Assembly: GCA_902800015.1 (NCBI GenBank)
Contig: CADCCU010000003.1
Span: forward strand, 1 to 64,000
Origin: an uncultured Ureaplasma sp.
Lineage (GTDB): Bacteria; Bacillota_I; Bacilli_A; Mycoplasmatales; Mycoplasmoidaceae
DNA length: 64,000 nucleotides
Direction: 5' to 3'
Position numbers and translations under genes: made by a program. Shown in pieces: positions 31,563 through 42,846 of this stretch (positions are counted from its first letter, which is position 1; each line of letters begins with the position of its first letter). The notes under the pieces were generated by a model. It saw only the letters and a program-made list of their open reading frames with translations, ran no database searches and had not been told where the DNA came from.

Positions 31563-32102
31563 ATGAAAAAGACAAAAATTTATAAAGATAAAATTGCAAA
31601 AGCAATGATGGAACAATTTAAATACACTAACATCATGCAAGTTCCAAAATTAGAAAAAGTCTGCATCAATGCAGGTATTGGTGACGCTACAACAGATGTT
31701 AAAATCATAGAACAATCAGCAAAAGAAATTGAACAAATTACTGGTCAAAAACCTGTATTAACAAAAGCTAAGAAAGCTATTGCAACATTCAAAGTTCGTG
31801 AAGGACAACCAATTGGTGTTAAAGTTACTTTACGTGGTGAAAAAATGTGAAACTTTGTTGAGAACTTAGTAAACATCGCTTTACCTCGTGTACGTGACTT
31901 TAAAGGCTTACCAGCTAATTCATTTGATAACCAAGGTAATTACACTATGGGAATCAAAGAACAAATTATTTTCACTGAAATTAATTTTGATGAAATCAAA
32001 AGAGTTCGTGGTTTCAACATTACATTTGTTACTTCAACAAATAAAAAAGAGGAAACAATGGCTTTATTAAGAGCTATCGGTTTACCAATTGTTAAGAGAT
32101 AG
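31563..32102 (+). CDS. rplE: Ribosomal protein L5
   Basis: 179 aa through one UGA-Trp (EKMWNFVENL). [40 protein letters not shown] and [20 protein letters not shown] identify L5, which binds 5S rRNA. It starts three bases after the rplX stop, without a clear ribosome binding site, so it is probably coupled. Confidence 0.97.
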
Positions 32103-32114
32103 GAAAGGGATAAC

Positions 32115-32300
32115 ATGGCAAAAAAATCATTAATCGCAAAACAAAAAAGAGTACCAAAATATAGCACACGTAAGTATAGTCGTTGTGTACGTTGTGGAAG
32201 ACCACACGCTGTAAACGGCAAATTTAAATTGTGTCGTATTTGTATGCGTGAATTAGCATACAAAGGTGCAATTCCAGGTTTAAAGAAATCATCTTGATAA
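32115..32300 (+). CDS. rpsZ: Ribosomal protein S14, zinc-binding type Z
   Basis: 61 aa ending in SSW, the Trp written as UGA just before TAA. Zinc-binding cysteines lie in [11 protein letters not shown] and LCRICMREL, and GAIPGLKK closes the protein. This is the short zinc form of S14. Confidence 0.97.
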
Positions 32301-32314
32301 GGAGAAAATAGAAT

Positions 32315-32704
32315 ATGACAGATCCAATTTCAGATTTAGTAGTTCGTATAAATAATGCTAATAGAGCAAAAATCTCAAGTATTACTTTTAATTCTTCTAG
32401 CTTGACAAGTTCAATTGCCGAAGTGTTAAAACAAGAAGGCTACATTGAAAACTACAAAATCATTAGTCACAATAAAAAGAAATCAACAATCATTAATTTG
32501 AAATATAAAAATTTAGTTCCTGTAATTCATGGAATTAAACAAATTTCAAAACCTGGATTGAGAGTTTACCAAGAATGTGGCAAACTTCCATATGTTTTGC
32601 ATGGTATTGGTACCGCAATTATTTCTACTTCAAAAGGTGTAATGACTGATAAAGAAGCACGCAAAAATAAAGTTGGCGGCGAAGTATTAATATTTGTTTG
32701 ATAA
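32315..32704 (+). CDS. rpsH: Ribosomal protein S8
   Basis: 129 aa. MTDPISDLVVRINNANRAK and GIGTAIISTSKGVMTDKEAR are S8 signatures, and the C-terminus GGEVLIFVW ends in a UGA-Trp. In other bacteria S8 represses the spc operon by binding near rplE. Preceded by AAGGAG. Confidence 0.97.
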
Positions 32705-32723
32705 TGAAAGGAACAAATAGATT

Positions 32724-33272
32724 ATGTCTAGAAAAGGTAATAAATTATTAGATATTCCATCAGGTGTTACAGTAACAGTTAATGCAAATAATGTTAATGT
32801 TTCTGGTCCTAAAGGAAAATTAGATATCCCATTTCCAAACACAATTAGTGTAAAAGTTGAAGATAACAAAGTTAAAGTATCACGAGCAAATGATGAAAAA
32901 CAAACACGTATGTATCATGGTACAATTAACTCATTAATTCATAATGCAATCATTGGCGTTAGCGAAGGTTACACTAAAAACTTACATATTGAAGGTGTAG
33001 GATACAAAGCAAACGTATCAGGTGATAAATTTAATTTAGCTATTGGTTTTTCACATCCAGTTGTATTACAAATTCCAAAAGATGTTAAAGTAGTATGCAA
33101 AACACCTACAGATGTTGAAATTTCAGGTTACGATAAAATTATCGTTGGTGAATTTGCTGCAAAAATTCGTGAAATTCGTAAACCTGAACCATACAACGGT
33201 AAAGGTATTATGTATGTTGGCGAACACATCATCCGTAAAGTTGGTAAGACCGCTGAAGCTGGAAAGAAATAG
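32724..33272 (+). CDS. rplF: Ribosomal protein L6
   Basis: 182 aa. IPSGVTVTVNANNVNVSGPK at the start and EIRKPEPYNGKGIMYVGEHI near the end are the L6 signatures. It lies near the GTPase centre of the large subunit. Preceded by AAAGGAA. Confidence 0.97.
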   Translation: MSRKGNKLLDIPSGVTVTVNANNVNVSGPKGKLDIPFPNTISVKVEDNKVKVSRANDEKQTRMYHGTINSLIHNAIIGVSEGYTKNLHIEGVGYKANVSGDKFNLAIGFSHPVVLQIPKDVKVVCKTPTDVEISGYDKIIVGEFAAKIREIRKPEPYNGKGIMYVGEHIIRKVGKTAEAGKK

Positions 33273-33283
33273 GAGTATAAATT

Positions 33284-33643
33284 ATGAAGCGTATTAATTT
33301 TGACCGAAAAGTACAACGTAAATTACGTCACAAAAGAATTACTAATACATTAAAACATGCTGAAAATAAAAAACCAAGACTAGTAGTTACCAAAACTGAC
33401 CATCACATTTATGCACAAATTATTGATGATGCTACAGGTAAGGTTTTAGTAGCAACTTCAACATTAATGTTGAAACTTGATAAAGCTAATTTAGCGAATG
33501 CAAAACAAGTTGGTACTGAAATTGCTCAAAAAGCAAAAGCTAAAAAAATAAGTACAGTTGCTTTTGACCGTGGTGGTAATAAATACCATGGCCGTGTAAA
33601 AGCTTTAGCTGATGCAGCAAGAGAAGCTGGATTAAAATTCTAA
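33284..33643 (+). CDS. rplR: Ribosomal protein L18
   Basis: 119 aa. KPRLVVTKTDHHIYAQIIDD and the C-terminal AFDRGGNKYHGRVKALADAA with REAGLKF identify L18, a 5S rRNA-binding protein. Usual length, AGGAG before the ATG. Confidence 0.97.
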   Translation: MKRINFDRKVQRKLRHKRITNTLKHAENKKPRLVVTKTDHHIYAQIIDDATGKVLVATSTLMLKLDKANLANAKQVGTEIAQKAKAKKISTVAFDRGGNKYHGRVKALADAAREAGLKF

Positions 33644-33656
33644 TTAAGGAGAAGTT

Positions 33657-34304
33657 ATGGAAGATAAAAAAGAAGTTAAAGTAGAACAAGCTCAACCAGT
33701 AACACCAAAAACTGACGCCCCTAAAAAACCTGCTACACCTAAGCAAGAATTTAAACGTCGCCGTCCAATGCGAAAAAACAGTGTTGGTGATAATTTTGAA
33801 GAAAGAGTTGTTAAAACAAAGCGTATTTCTAAAACCACAAAAGGTGGACGTAGAATGCGTTTTAGTGCGCTAGTTATCGTTGGTGATAAAGAAGGTCGTG
33901 TAGGTTACGGAATTGGTAAAGCTACTGAAGTTCCTAATGCAATCAAAAAAGCTGTTAAAAATGCACGAAAAAACATTGTTAGAATTCCAATGACTAAGTC
34001 ACACACACTATATCATGAAATTATTGGTCACAAAGGTGCAACAAGAGTTTTAATTAAACCAGCACCTGAGGGTACAGGAATAATTGCTGGTGGTGTAATT
34101 CGTGATGTTATCGAATTGGCTGGATTCCATGATGTATATACAAAGAATTTAGGTTCAAACACTGCATTAAACATGGTAATTGCCACTGTTGACGGATTAA
34201 AGAATCAGTACATTCCTCACAAAATTAGAGAAATGAGAGGAATTGAAACCAAAAAAGAAAAACCTGTTAAAGAACAAAAAGGAGTAAACGATGGAGCTAA
34301 ATAA
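33657..34304 (+). CDS. rpsE: Ribosomal protein S5 with N- and C-terminal extensions
   Basis: 215 aa against about 165 normally. The first 45 residues are a Lys/Pro-rich leader ([20 protein letters not shown]). The S5 core follows: [40 protein letters not shown] and [13 protein letters not shown] short charged C-terminal tail overlaps rplO by 14 bases. S5 contributes to decoding fidelity at the mRNA channel. Confidence 0.96.
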   Translation: MEDKKEVKVEQAQPVTPKTDAPKKPATPKQEFKRRRPMRKNSVGDNFEERVVKTKRISKTTKGGRRMRFSALVIVGDKEGRVGYGIGKATEVPNAIKKAVKNARKNIVRIPMTKSHTLYHEIIGHKGATRVLIKPAPEGTGIIAGGVIRDVIELAGFHDVYTKNLGSNTALNMVIATVDGLKNQYIPHKIREMRGIETKKEKPVKEQKGVNDGAK

Positions 34305-34752
34305 TTTATCTTATACAAAAGGTTCACGAGGTCATAAACGCCGTACATATGGTCGTGGTTTTTCTTCTGGTTTAGGAAAAACATCAGGTCGTGGACAAAA
34401 AGGTCAACATTCACGTAAATCAGGAAACGTTCGTATTGGTTTTGAAGGTGGACAAACACCTATTTACCGTAAGATTCCTAAGGTTGGATTTAATAAATAC
34501 AACTTCTGTGAAGAATTTTATGTTGTTTCTTTAGACCAAGTTATGAATTTAAAACTTAAAAATGTAAACCGTAAGACTTTATTAGAAAAAGGTGTAATTG
34601 GTAAGAAAAAACTACCAATTAAACTAATTGGTCCAAGAGATTACAAAAAAGTTAACATTGAAGGTATTACCTTTGAAGTTGATATTGTTACAAAACCAGT
34701 TGAAAAATTTATAATTGATAACAAAGGTAATTTAAAAATAACTAAGAAATAG
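34291..34752 (+). CDS. rplO: Ribosomal protein L15
   Basis: 153 aa. [38 protein letters not shown] and the later [19 protein letters not shown] identify L15. The ribosome binding site AAAGGAG lies inside the end of rpsE. Its stop is 18 bases before secY. Confidence 0.96.
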   Translation: MELNNLSYTKGSRGHKRRTYGRGFSSGLGKTSGRGQKGQHSRKSGNVRIGFEGGQTPIYRKIPKVGFNKYNFCEEFYVVSLDQVMNLKLKNVNRKTLLEKGVIGKKKLPIKLIGPRDYKKVNIEGITFEVDIVTKPVEKFIIDNKGNLKITKK

Positions 34753-34769
34753 TTAGAGTTTTAATAATA

Positions 34770-36479
34770 ATGGATAAGCCTGTTGATTTTAATGCTAATG
34801 GTAATTATGCCAATCTAAAAGCTGCGTTACGTGCTAACAAAGCATGGTATAAAGCTACCAAAAAGTATTATAAAGAGTTATATAATTCACAAATAAATGA
34901 TAAAAATTTGACACTCGAACAAAAGTCACATATTTTTGATCATTATCAACAAAATTTATCTAATCTTGATACAATGTATAAGCAAAACATTAGAAATGTT
35001 AAGTTTCATTTTGCTGACATTAAAACTAAAGTTACTAAAAACAATATTGCACAAAAAACAATACTTAACAAAGCAGCCAATAACGAAGGTTTTTGAAAAA
35101 ACATTGTTCAAATTTTCAAAAACAAAAAAGTTTTGGCAGGAGTATTCTTCACTGTATTTTTATTAATTATTTTCCATGTTTGTTCTTCAATAACATTACC
35201 TGGAATTCAAATTCCTGATCAATATAATCAAACCGATTTTGCAGGCATGCTTAACTTATTGGCTGGTGGCGGACTAACCCGTATGTCATTCTTTGCTGTT
35301 GGTGTTGGTCCTTATATTACTGCCCAAATTATTGTGCAATTACTTTCTAGTGATTTAATCCCTCCGCTTTCAAGAATTCAAAAACAAGGTGAAAGAGGTA
35401 AAAGAAAACTTGAAATTATTACAAGAATGTTAACATTACCATTCTGTCTTGTTCAAGCATATGCAATAATGGCAATGATTTTTAGCATGAACGGTTCTGC
35501 TGAATCAGGTGCTACATTCTCAATCTTTGGTAAAACCACCATGGCTGATTTATCTGCAGGAGAGATTTTTGGATTAATGATGATCTTTACTGGTGGTTCA
35601 TATATTGCTATCTTCTTAGGTGATATGATCACTAAACGAGGTGTTGGTAATGGAATTACAGTAATAATTTTTGCTGGTATTTTATCAAATTTATTTGGTA
35701 ATTTTATATCTGTATATCATTCAATTGCAAGTAAATTCCCACAAACTGAATCAACATATACATTAGCGGTTATTCTAACTTTCTTAATTTACATGTTATT
35801 TTACTTCTTAGTCTTGTTAGTTGTTACATTTATTAATGGATCAATAAGAAAGATTCCTATTCAACAAACAGGTGAAGGTTTAACAAGTGATGTTAAAAAC
35901 TTATCATACTTACCAATTAAATTTAATTCAGCAGGAGTTATTCCAGTAATTTTTGCAAGTAGTATCATGACTATCCCAAGTACTATTGCACAATTCTTAA
36001 AAGAAGGTGATGCTAAATGGGTAATTCAAGATTATTTCACTCTTGAATCATGATCTGGTATGAGTTTGTACTTTATTTTTACTATCTTATTTACATTCTT
36101 CTATTCATATGTTCAATTAAATCCAACTCAAATTCAAGAAAACTTTGACAAATCTGGTAAATTTATTCCTGGAGTTAAATCAGGTGAGAATACTGCCAAA
36201 CATATTACAAAAGTTTTAAATCGTATTAACTGGATGGGCGGACCATTCTTAGCAGTTATTGCAACCTTGCCATACTTTATTTCTAAAATATCAGGTATTC
36301 CTTCTGGATTAGCATTAGGTGGTACAGGTATCATTATTATTGTTAGTGCTTCAATTGAAATTTGAAACTCAATTAATTCTGCTGTTACAAACACAGGTTA
36401 TGAACAAACAAGAAAGAATATTCAGACAAAATACTTTGATGATTCATCTAATGATACAAATGTAGAGGAATTATGATAA
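34770..36479 (+). CDS. secY: Protein translocase subunit SecY with long N-terminal extension
   Basis: 569 aa; typical SecY is 430-480. Residues 1-108 are a charged, Lys/Asn/Tyr-rich helical region (ALRANKAWYKATKKYYKELY), followed by a UGA-Trp and the normal SecY start FKNKKVLAGVFFTVFLLIIF. Core motifs include LPGIQIP, GVGPYITAQIIVQLL, GERGKRKLEIITRML and SAGVIPVIFASSIM, with ten predicted membrane segments. It forms the protein-conducting channel. The last codon is UGA-Trp, and the end overlaps adk by 7 bases. No ribosome binding site is seen at 34770, but the frame is open and continuous throughout. Confidence 0.93.
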
Positions 36480-37117
36480 AAAAACCAAATATTATATTTT
36501 TAGGTGCTCCTGGCAGTGGCAAAGGAACCGTAGCTAAACAATTAGTAGAAAAATATGGTTATTTACATTTATCTACTGGTGATATGTTTCGCGAAACATT
36601 AAAACAAGATACACCATTAGCTAATGAAATTCGTGAATATATGAAGCAAGGTAAACTTGTTCCTGATAGTGTAACTAACAGTATGATTAAACAATATATT
36701 GTTAATGCAATTAACAATAATCAACATTTTCTATTAGATGGTTATCCAAGAACTATTGATCAAGCTGAATTTTTAAAAAATATCTGTGATATTGATTTAG
36801 CTATCTATTTAGATATAAGTGAAGATTTAGCAACTAAACGTATTATTGGTCGTAGAAATTGTCATAACTGCGGAGAAATTTACAACATTTATTTTAAAAA
36901 ACCAATTAAAGACAATGTTTGTGATAAATGTAATACAACTTTATCACAAAGAAAAGATGATACAGCTGAAGTGGCAAAAGCACGATTTGAAACATATCAA
37001 AATGCAACTGCTCCATTAATCGATTATTACCGTAAACAAAATAAATTAATATCAATTGTCGTTAATGATAATGATACTGATGTCTTTGGCAAAATTTGTG
37101 ATTTGATTAAAGAATAA
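36473..37117 (+). CDS. adk: Adenylate kinase
   Basis: 214 aa. P-loop FLGAPGSGKGTVAKQLVEKY, LSTGDMFRETLK, LLDGYPRTIDQAEFL, and the zinc-binding lid CHNCGEIYN with CDKCN. It equilibrates ATP, AMP and ADP. The secY-adk-map order is the standard spc-cluster end. Its stop overlaps the map start (TAATG). Confidence 0.97.
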   Translation: MIKKPNIIFLGAPGSGKGTVAKQLVEKYGYLHLSTGDMFRETLKQDTPLANEIREYMKQGKLVPDSVTNSMIKQYIVNAINNNQHFLLDGYPRTIDQAEFLKNICDIDLAIYLDISEDLATKRIIGRRNCHNCGEIYNIYFKKPIKDNVCDKCNTTLSQRKDDTAEVAKARFETYQNATAPLIDYYRKQNKLISIVVNDNDTDVFGKICDLIKE

Positions 37118-37899
37118 TGATCAAACTAAAAACTTCAGAAGATATTAAAAAAATTAAAAAAGCATGCGAAATCTGAAAGATAGTTCGTACTGAACTACCT
37201 AATTTTGTTAAACCAGGAATATCTACACATGAATTAGATTTAATTGCTAAAGATTTAATTGAAAAACACGGTGGTATTCCTACTTTTTATAAGTTGTATG
37301 ATTTTCCTGGATATATTTGTATTAGTGTTAATGATGAACTAATTCATGGTATTGGTAATGACTACATATTACAGCCTAATGATTTAGTTACATTTGACAT
37401 AGGTGTAACCTACCAAGATCATGTTTGTGATGCAGCGTTTAGTATGGTGGTTGCTCCTGGAGATGATATTGAAGCTAATAAAATTCTCGATGCCACATAC
37501 AAATCATTAATGGAAACTATTAAAATGATTAAACCACACAACCATTTAGGCGATGTTTGTGCAAAGACTTATGAAGTAGCTAAAAATGCTGGATATGAAG
37601 TTATTAAAGCTTATGGCGGCCATGGTTGTGGTAATGCCCCACATGAAGATCCAATAATTTTAAACTATGGCACAGCTAATACAGGTGTAGAATTAGTTCC
37701 TAATATGGTTATATGTATTGAACCAATGTTAATGACTAATTCAGATAAATACAAAATCAAATCAAATAACTGGACTGTATATGCTAAAAACCACAAATTA
37801 ACTTGTCACTATGAACACATGGTGTTAGTTACTCCTACAGGAAATGAAATTCTTACATTAACTGATATTGAAAAAGATCAGTTTAAACATTTAGCTTAA
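37117..37899 (+). CDS. map: Methionine aminopeptidase, type I
   Basis: 260 aa, first UGA-Trp in ACEIWKIVR. Metal ligands are in LVTFDIGV, DHVCDAAFSM, YGGHGCGNAPHEDP (the usual GHG), CIEPMLM and YEHMVLVT. It removes the initiator Met from new proteins. In most Mollicutes and Firmicutes infA follows; here the operon stops and gyrB comes next after about 96 bases. Confidence 0.96.
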
Positions 37900-37931
37900 A
37901 TTAACAAAAATTTTAATATTTTCAAAAGCAA

Positions 37932-37963
37932 ATATATTATATATATACATATATATAATATAT
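37932..37963. repeat. Perfect AT inverted repeat in the gyrB promoter
   Basis: A 15-base arm (ATATATTATATATAT), a 2-base spacer, and its exact reverse complement. It lies in the map-gyrB gap and contains TATAAT at 37954-37959, 37 bases before the gyrB ATG. It could extrude as a cruciform in supercoiled DNA or mark a regulator site. Confidence 0.6.
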
Positions 37964-37995
37964 GTAACATTTATTGTTATTAAGATTGGAGAAAT

Positions 37996-40047
37996 ATGGA
38001 TCAAGATAAAAACAATCGCCTTAAGAGTGACGAGGAACTAATTAATAGTAATCCTGAGTTAATTCTTGAGGAAGAACAACATATGATGCAAATGGCACAA
38101 CAATATAATGCATCAAGTATTCATGTGCTAAAAGGACTAGAAGCTGTAAGAAAACGTCCTGGTATGTATATTGGTTCAACAGGAGTAAATGGTTTACACC
38201 ATATGATTTGGGAAATCATCGATAACTCTGTTGATGAAATTGCTTCAGGTTATGGCCAACAAGTTAAAGTTACATTAACTAAGGAAGGATCAATCATTGT
38301 TGAAGATGATGGTCGTGGCATTCCGATTGATATGCACCCAGAAGAAGGTAAACCGACTGTTGAAGTTGTTTTAACAATTTTACATGCTGGTGGTAAATTT
38401 GATAATAATGCATATAAAACATCAGGTGGATTACATGGTGTTGGTGCGAGTGTTACAAATGCTTTAAGTAAATGAATGAAAGTATGGATTGTAAGAAACC
38501 ATCAACAATATTACATTGAATTTAAAGATGGTGGTAAACTAGCTGTACCATTAAAAGAATTAGGTAGTGTTGATAAACTTCAAGGTACAACAGTTGAATT
38601 CTATCCTGATTTCACTGTTATGGAACGTGCTCCATTTGAACACGAAAGAATTGTTAGTCGTTTAAAGAAACTTGCTTATTTAAATAAGAATGCACATTTT
38701 AAATTTATTGATCAACAAATGAACACTACAGAAGAATTCTGTTTTCCAGATGGAATTATTTCTTATGTTCAAGATATTAATAAAGATAAAAATAAGTTAT
38801 TTGAAGATGTTGTTTATGGTTCAAAAGAAGTTAATACAAAGAGCGCTAATAGATTTGATCCAGCTAATCCAGATAAACCTTTAATGTTTAACATTAAGGT
38901 TGAAATTGCTTTCCAATATAACCAATCATATTCAAGTTCAATATATACATTCTGTAACAATATTGATACCGCTGAAGGTGGTACTCATGAAGAAGGCTTT
39001 AGAGCAGCAATTATAAAAGTATTAAACAACTATGCTCTAAGAAATAAATATTTAAAAGAACAAGATGAAAAATATACAAAAGATGATGTTATTGAAGGTT
39101 TAGCTGCTATTGTTTCTGTTAAACACCCTGACCCGCAATATGATGGTCAAACAAAACAAAAATTAGGTAACACTGAAGTTCGTGCTGTAGTAAATAGTGT
39201 AACATCAGCAATTTTTGAAAAATTCTTAAACGAGAACCCGAGTGAAGCTGCATTAATCATTAATAAGATTAATTTAGCTAAAGAATCTCGTATTCGTTCA
39301 CAAGCAGCTAAAGAAGCGGTAAGAAGAAAATCTCCATTTGATTCTAACTCCTTGCCTGGTAAATTAGCAGATTGCTCAACTAAAGACCATACAATTAGTG
39401 AACTATACATTGTTGAGGGTGACTCAGCTGGTGGCAGTGCTAAATTAGGTCGTGACCGTTATTATCAAGCTATTTTACCTCTACGTGGTAAGATTTTAAA
39501 TGTAGAAAAAGCGAAAACAGACCGAATTTTTGAATCTGAAGAAATCAATGCAATGATTACAGCTATTGGTGCTGGTGCTGTTCCAGAATTTGATATTAGT
39601 AAGATCCGTTATGATAAGGTTATTATTATGACCGATGCTGATGTTGATGGTGCGCATATTCGAATTTTATTATTAACATTCTTCTTTAGATACATGAAAC
39701 CTTTAATTGAACAAGGACATGTATATGCAGCAATTCCACCACTATATAAGTTTGTAAATGATAAAAAAGTATCATATGCATATAGCGATGAGGAATTAGA
39801 AACATTAAAAGCTAATGCAAAATCTGGTAAAGTTGATATTCAAAGATATAAAGGTCTTGGTGAAATGAATCCTGAACAATTATGAGAAACAACAATGGAC
39901 CCAACTGTAAGAAAATTACATTGTTTCTCAATTGATGATGCAATTGAAGCTGACAAACAATTCTCATTCTTAATGGGTGATGATGTTTTACCTAGAAAAG
40001 AATTTATTTCTAAGAACGCTAAGTTTGTTAAAAATTTGGATATTTAG
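37996..40047 (+). CDS. gyrB: DNA gyrase subunit B
   Basis: 683 aa. GHKL ATPase features: [30 protein letters not shown] and [17 protein letters not shown]. The TOPRIM part has [16 protein letters not shown] and [20 protein letters not shown]. About 30 extra acidic residues precede the usual start. With GyrA it introduces negative supercoils. Preceded by TTGGAG. Confidence 0.97.
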
Positions 40048-40065
40048 AAGAAAAGAGGAAATACA

Positions 40066-40275
40066 ATGAAATGTAAAAATTGTGGTAATGATGTAATTCC
40101 AAAGATGTCTACAGGACAGATTGTTTTTACAATAATTTTTTGTTTATTTTTTGTAATACCAGGCATTTTATATGCTGTTATTTGTAGAAAAGTAACACGC
40201 CCAGTATGTAAAAATAATGTGTATGTAAAATATACATCACCAAATAATAAAGATATAAATGATAAGAAGAAATAA
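40066..40275 (+). CDS. Small zinc-ribbon membrane protein between gyrB and gyrA
   Basis: 69 aa: an N-terminal CKNCG, a membrane segment (IVFTIIFCLFFVIPGILYAV), then RPVCKNN and a hydrophilic Lys/Asn/Asp tail. Only three Cys suit zinc (CxxC plus one). AAGAGGAAA precedes the ATG, and it lies 18 bases after gyrB and 17 before gyrA, so it is in the gyrase operon. Function unknown. Confidence 0.7.
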   Translation: MKCKNCGNDVIPKMSTGQIVFTIIFCLFFVIPGILYAVICRKVTRPVCKNNVYVKYTSPNNKDINDKKK

Positions 40276-40292
40276 GTGGAGAGTAAATTACT

Positions 40293-42833
40293 ATGTCAAA
40301 TAATCGTGATGAAAATTTAATTAAAGAACAATTAGCACAAACTAAAATTATTGAAAAACCAATTATTTCTGAATTAAAAAACTCTTTCCTTGAGTATTCA
40401 ATGTCAGTTATTGTTGCTCGTGCTTTACCTGATGCTCGTGATGGTTTCAAACCAGTTCACCGTCGTGTATTGTATGCTGCATATGGACTAGGTATGACTT
40501 CTTCACGTCCACATAAGAAGTCTGCACGTTTAGTAGGTGAAGTTATTGGTAAATATCACCCACATGGAGATACAGCTGTATATGAAACTATGGTACGTAT
40601 GGCACAAGATTTCTCAATGCGTTACATGTTGATGGATGGTCATGGTAACTTTGGTTCTATCGATGGTGATGGTGCAGCAGCTATGCGTTATACTGAAGCA
40701 AGGATGTCAAAAATCGCAGACACCATGCTTGAAGATATTAATAAGAATACAGTTGATTTTGTTGATAACTATGATGGTAGTGAGTCTGAACCTACTGTTT
40801 TACCTTCATTATTCCCTAACCTATTAGCAAATGGTACTAATGGTATTGCTGTTGGTATGGCAACTAATATTCCACCTCATAATTTAAGTGAATTGGTAGA
40901 AGCAATTAAATTAGTAGCACATAATCCAGAAGTAAGTATTGATGAAATCAAAACTGTATTACATGGTCCTGATTTCCCTACAGGTGCCCAAATTATTGGC
41001 GCTAAAGGTATTGATGATTATTTCCGTACAGGTCGTGGCAGTGTAATTATCCGTGCTAAAGGAACATACACTACAAATGAATCTACAGGTAAATCAACAA
41101 TTATCTTTACTGAAATTCCATACCAAGTTAATAAAACAACATTGATTCAAAGAATTGCTGAATTAGCAGCTAATAAAGAAAGTGAAGAAAATGGTATTAG
41201 TGGCATTGCTGATTTAAGAGATGAATCTTCTCGTGAAGGTATTCGTATTGTTATTGAAACAAAACGGGATGTATCACCAGAAGTATTGATGAATCAGTTA
41301 TATAAGAAGACACAATTACAAACTTCTTTTGCTGCTAACATGTTAGCATTAGTAAATGGTGAACCAAAATTAATTAACATTAAGGATGGATTACAAATAT
41401 ATATTGATCACCAATTACATGTTTTAAATCGTCGTGTAAATTTTGATTTAAATGCCGACAAAGAACGTCAACACATTTTAAATGGTTTACACATTGCTAT
41501 GAGTAATATTGATGAAGTTGTTAAGATCATTCGTAATTCATCAAGTGATGAAGCAGCAAGCAATGAATTAAAAGCAAATTTCAAACTTGATGATAAGCAA
41601 ACTAAAGCTATTCTTGATATGCGTTTAAGAACATTAAGTGGTCTAGAACGTGAAAAGATTGAAACTGAATTAAAAGACTTAGAAGTAGAAATCAAAGACT
41701 TTGAAGATTTATTACAAAACAAAGATCGTCAAATTCAAAATATTATTGAACGTTTAGAAGCATTAAACAAAAAATTTGGTGATCCAAGACGAACAGAAAT
41801 TGATGCTGAATCAAATGTTGATATTTCTGATGAAGACTTAATTAAAAAGACTGATATTTTATTAACAATGTCTTCAAGAGGTTATTTAAAACGTTTACCA
41901 ATTGATACATATCGTGTGCAACATCGTGGTGGTGTTGGTGTAATCGGTGCGACAACATACGAAGATGATGATGTAAGTCGTATTATTGTTGCAAATACGC
42001 ATACAGATGTATTAATCTTTACTAATAAAGGTAAAGTATACCGTATGCGTGGTCATCAATTCCCACAAGGAAGTCGAACAAGCAAAGGACTTCCTGCAAT
42101 TAGTTTTATGCCAGGAATTGAAAAAGGTGAAACCGTTATTACTTTATTACCATTAAACAACTATGATGAGAATACCTACTTATTCTTTGTAACAAAGAAT
42201 GGTATTGTTAAGAAAACAAATATTTCTGAATTTGTTCATATTATGCGTAACGGTAAACGTTGCATTACATTAAAAGAAAACGATTTCTTATTTGATGTAT
42301 TACAAATTATTGATACTGATGAAATTATTATCGGTGCAAGCAATGGTCAGGCTATTAGATTTGATCACACTAAAGTAAGACCTATGGGTCGAACAGCTGC
42401 TGGTGTTAAAGGTATGCGCTTAGATAATCATGCACATGTTATTGGTGTTTCAACAAATAAACAAGGCGAATTTATTTTATCTATTGGTGCAAAAGGTATC
42501 GGTAAACTAACACCAATTACTGAATACCGTTTAACCAACAGAAACGCTAAAGGTGTAAGATCTTTAAAGATAACTCCAAAAACAGGAAACTTAGTAGCAA
42601 CCAAAGCTGTTGATCTTGATGATGAAGTATTAATCATTACTACAAAGAACAAAATTATTCGTATTCTAGTTAACCAAATCCGTGAAACTGGTAGAAATGC
42701 AAGTGGTGTTAAATTAATAAATATAGAAAATGAAGATAAAGTAAGAGACATTGCTGTATTTAAAAAAGGCATTTTTGGTACAGATGAACTTGTAGCTGAG
42801 CAAACAGAGCAACCAACTAATGAAAATGCTTAA
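40293..42833 (+). CDS. gyrA: DNA gyrase subunit A
   Basis: 846 aa. The breakage-reunion domain contains [40 protein letters not shown] and the catalytic Tyr in [11 protein letters not shown]. The C-terminal half is the DNA-wrapping beta-propeller, with a GyrA-box-like segment [12 protein letters not shown]. Only ATG with a GGAG site; no in-frame UGA in this gene. Confidence 0.97.
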   Translation: MSNNRDENLIKEQLAQTKIIEKPIISELKNSFLEYSMSVIVARALPDARDGFKPVHRRVLYAAYGLGMTSSRPHKKSARLVGEVIGKYHPHGDTAVYETMVRMAQDFSMRYMLMDGHGNFGSIDGDGAAAMRYTEARMSKIADTMLEDINKNTVDFVDNYDGSESEPTVLPSLFPNLLANGTNGIAVGMATNIPPHNLSELVEAIKLVAHNPEVSIDEIKTVLHGPDFPTGAQIIGAKGIDDYFRTGRGSVIIRAKGTYTTNESTGKSTIIFTEIPYQVNKTTLIQRIAELAANKESEENGISGIADLRDESSREGIRIVIETKRDVSPEVLMNQLYKKTQLQTSFAANMLALVNGEPKLINIKDGLQIYIDHQLHVLNRRVNFDLNADKERQHILNGLHIAMSNIDEVVKIIRNSSSDEAASNELKANFKLDDKQTKAILDMRLRTLSGLEREKIETELKDLEVEIKDFEDLLQNKDRQIQNIIERLEALNKKFGDPRRTEIDAESNVDISDEDLIKKTDILLTMSSRGYLKRLPIDTYRVQHRGGVGVIGATTYEDDDVSRIIVANTHTDVLIFTNKGKVYRMRGHQFPQGSRTSKGLPAISFMPGIEKGETVITLLPLNNYDENTYLFFVTKNGIVKKTNISEFVHIMRNGKRCITLKENDFLFDVLQIIDTDEIIIGASNGQAIRFDHTKVRPMGRTAAGVKGMRLDNHAHVIGVSTNKQGEFILSIGAKGIGKLTPITEYRLTNRNAKGVRSLKITPKTGNLVATKAVDLDDEVLIITTKNKIIRILVNQIRETGRNASGVKLINIENEDKVRDIAVFKKGIFGTDELVAEQTEQPTNENA

Positions 42834-42846
42834 TTGAGTTTATAAA

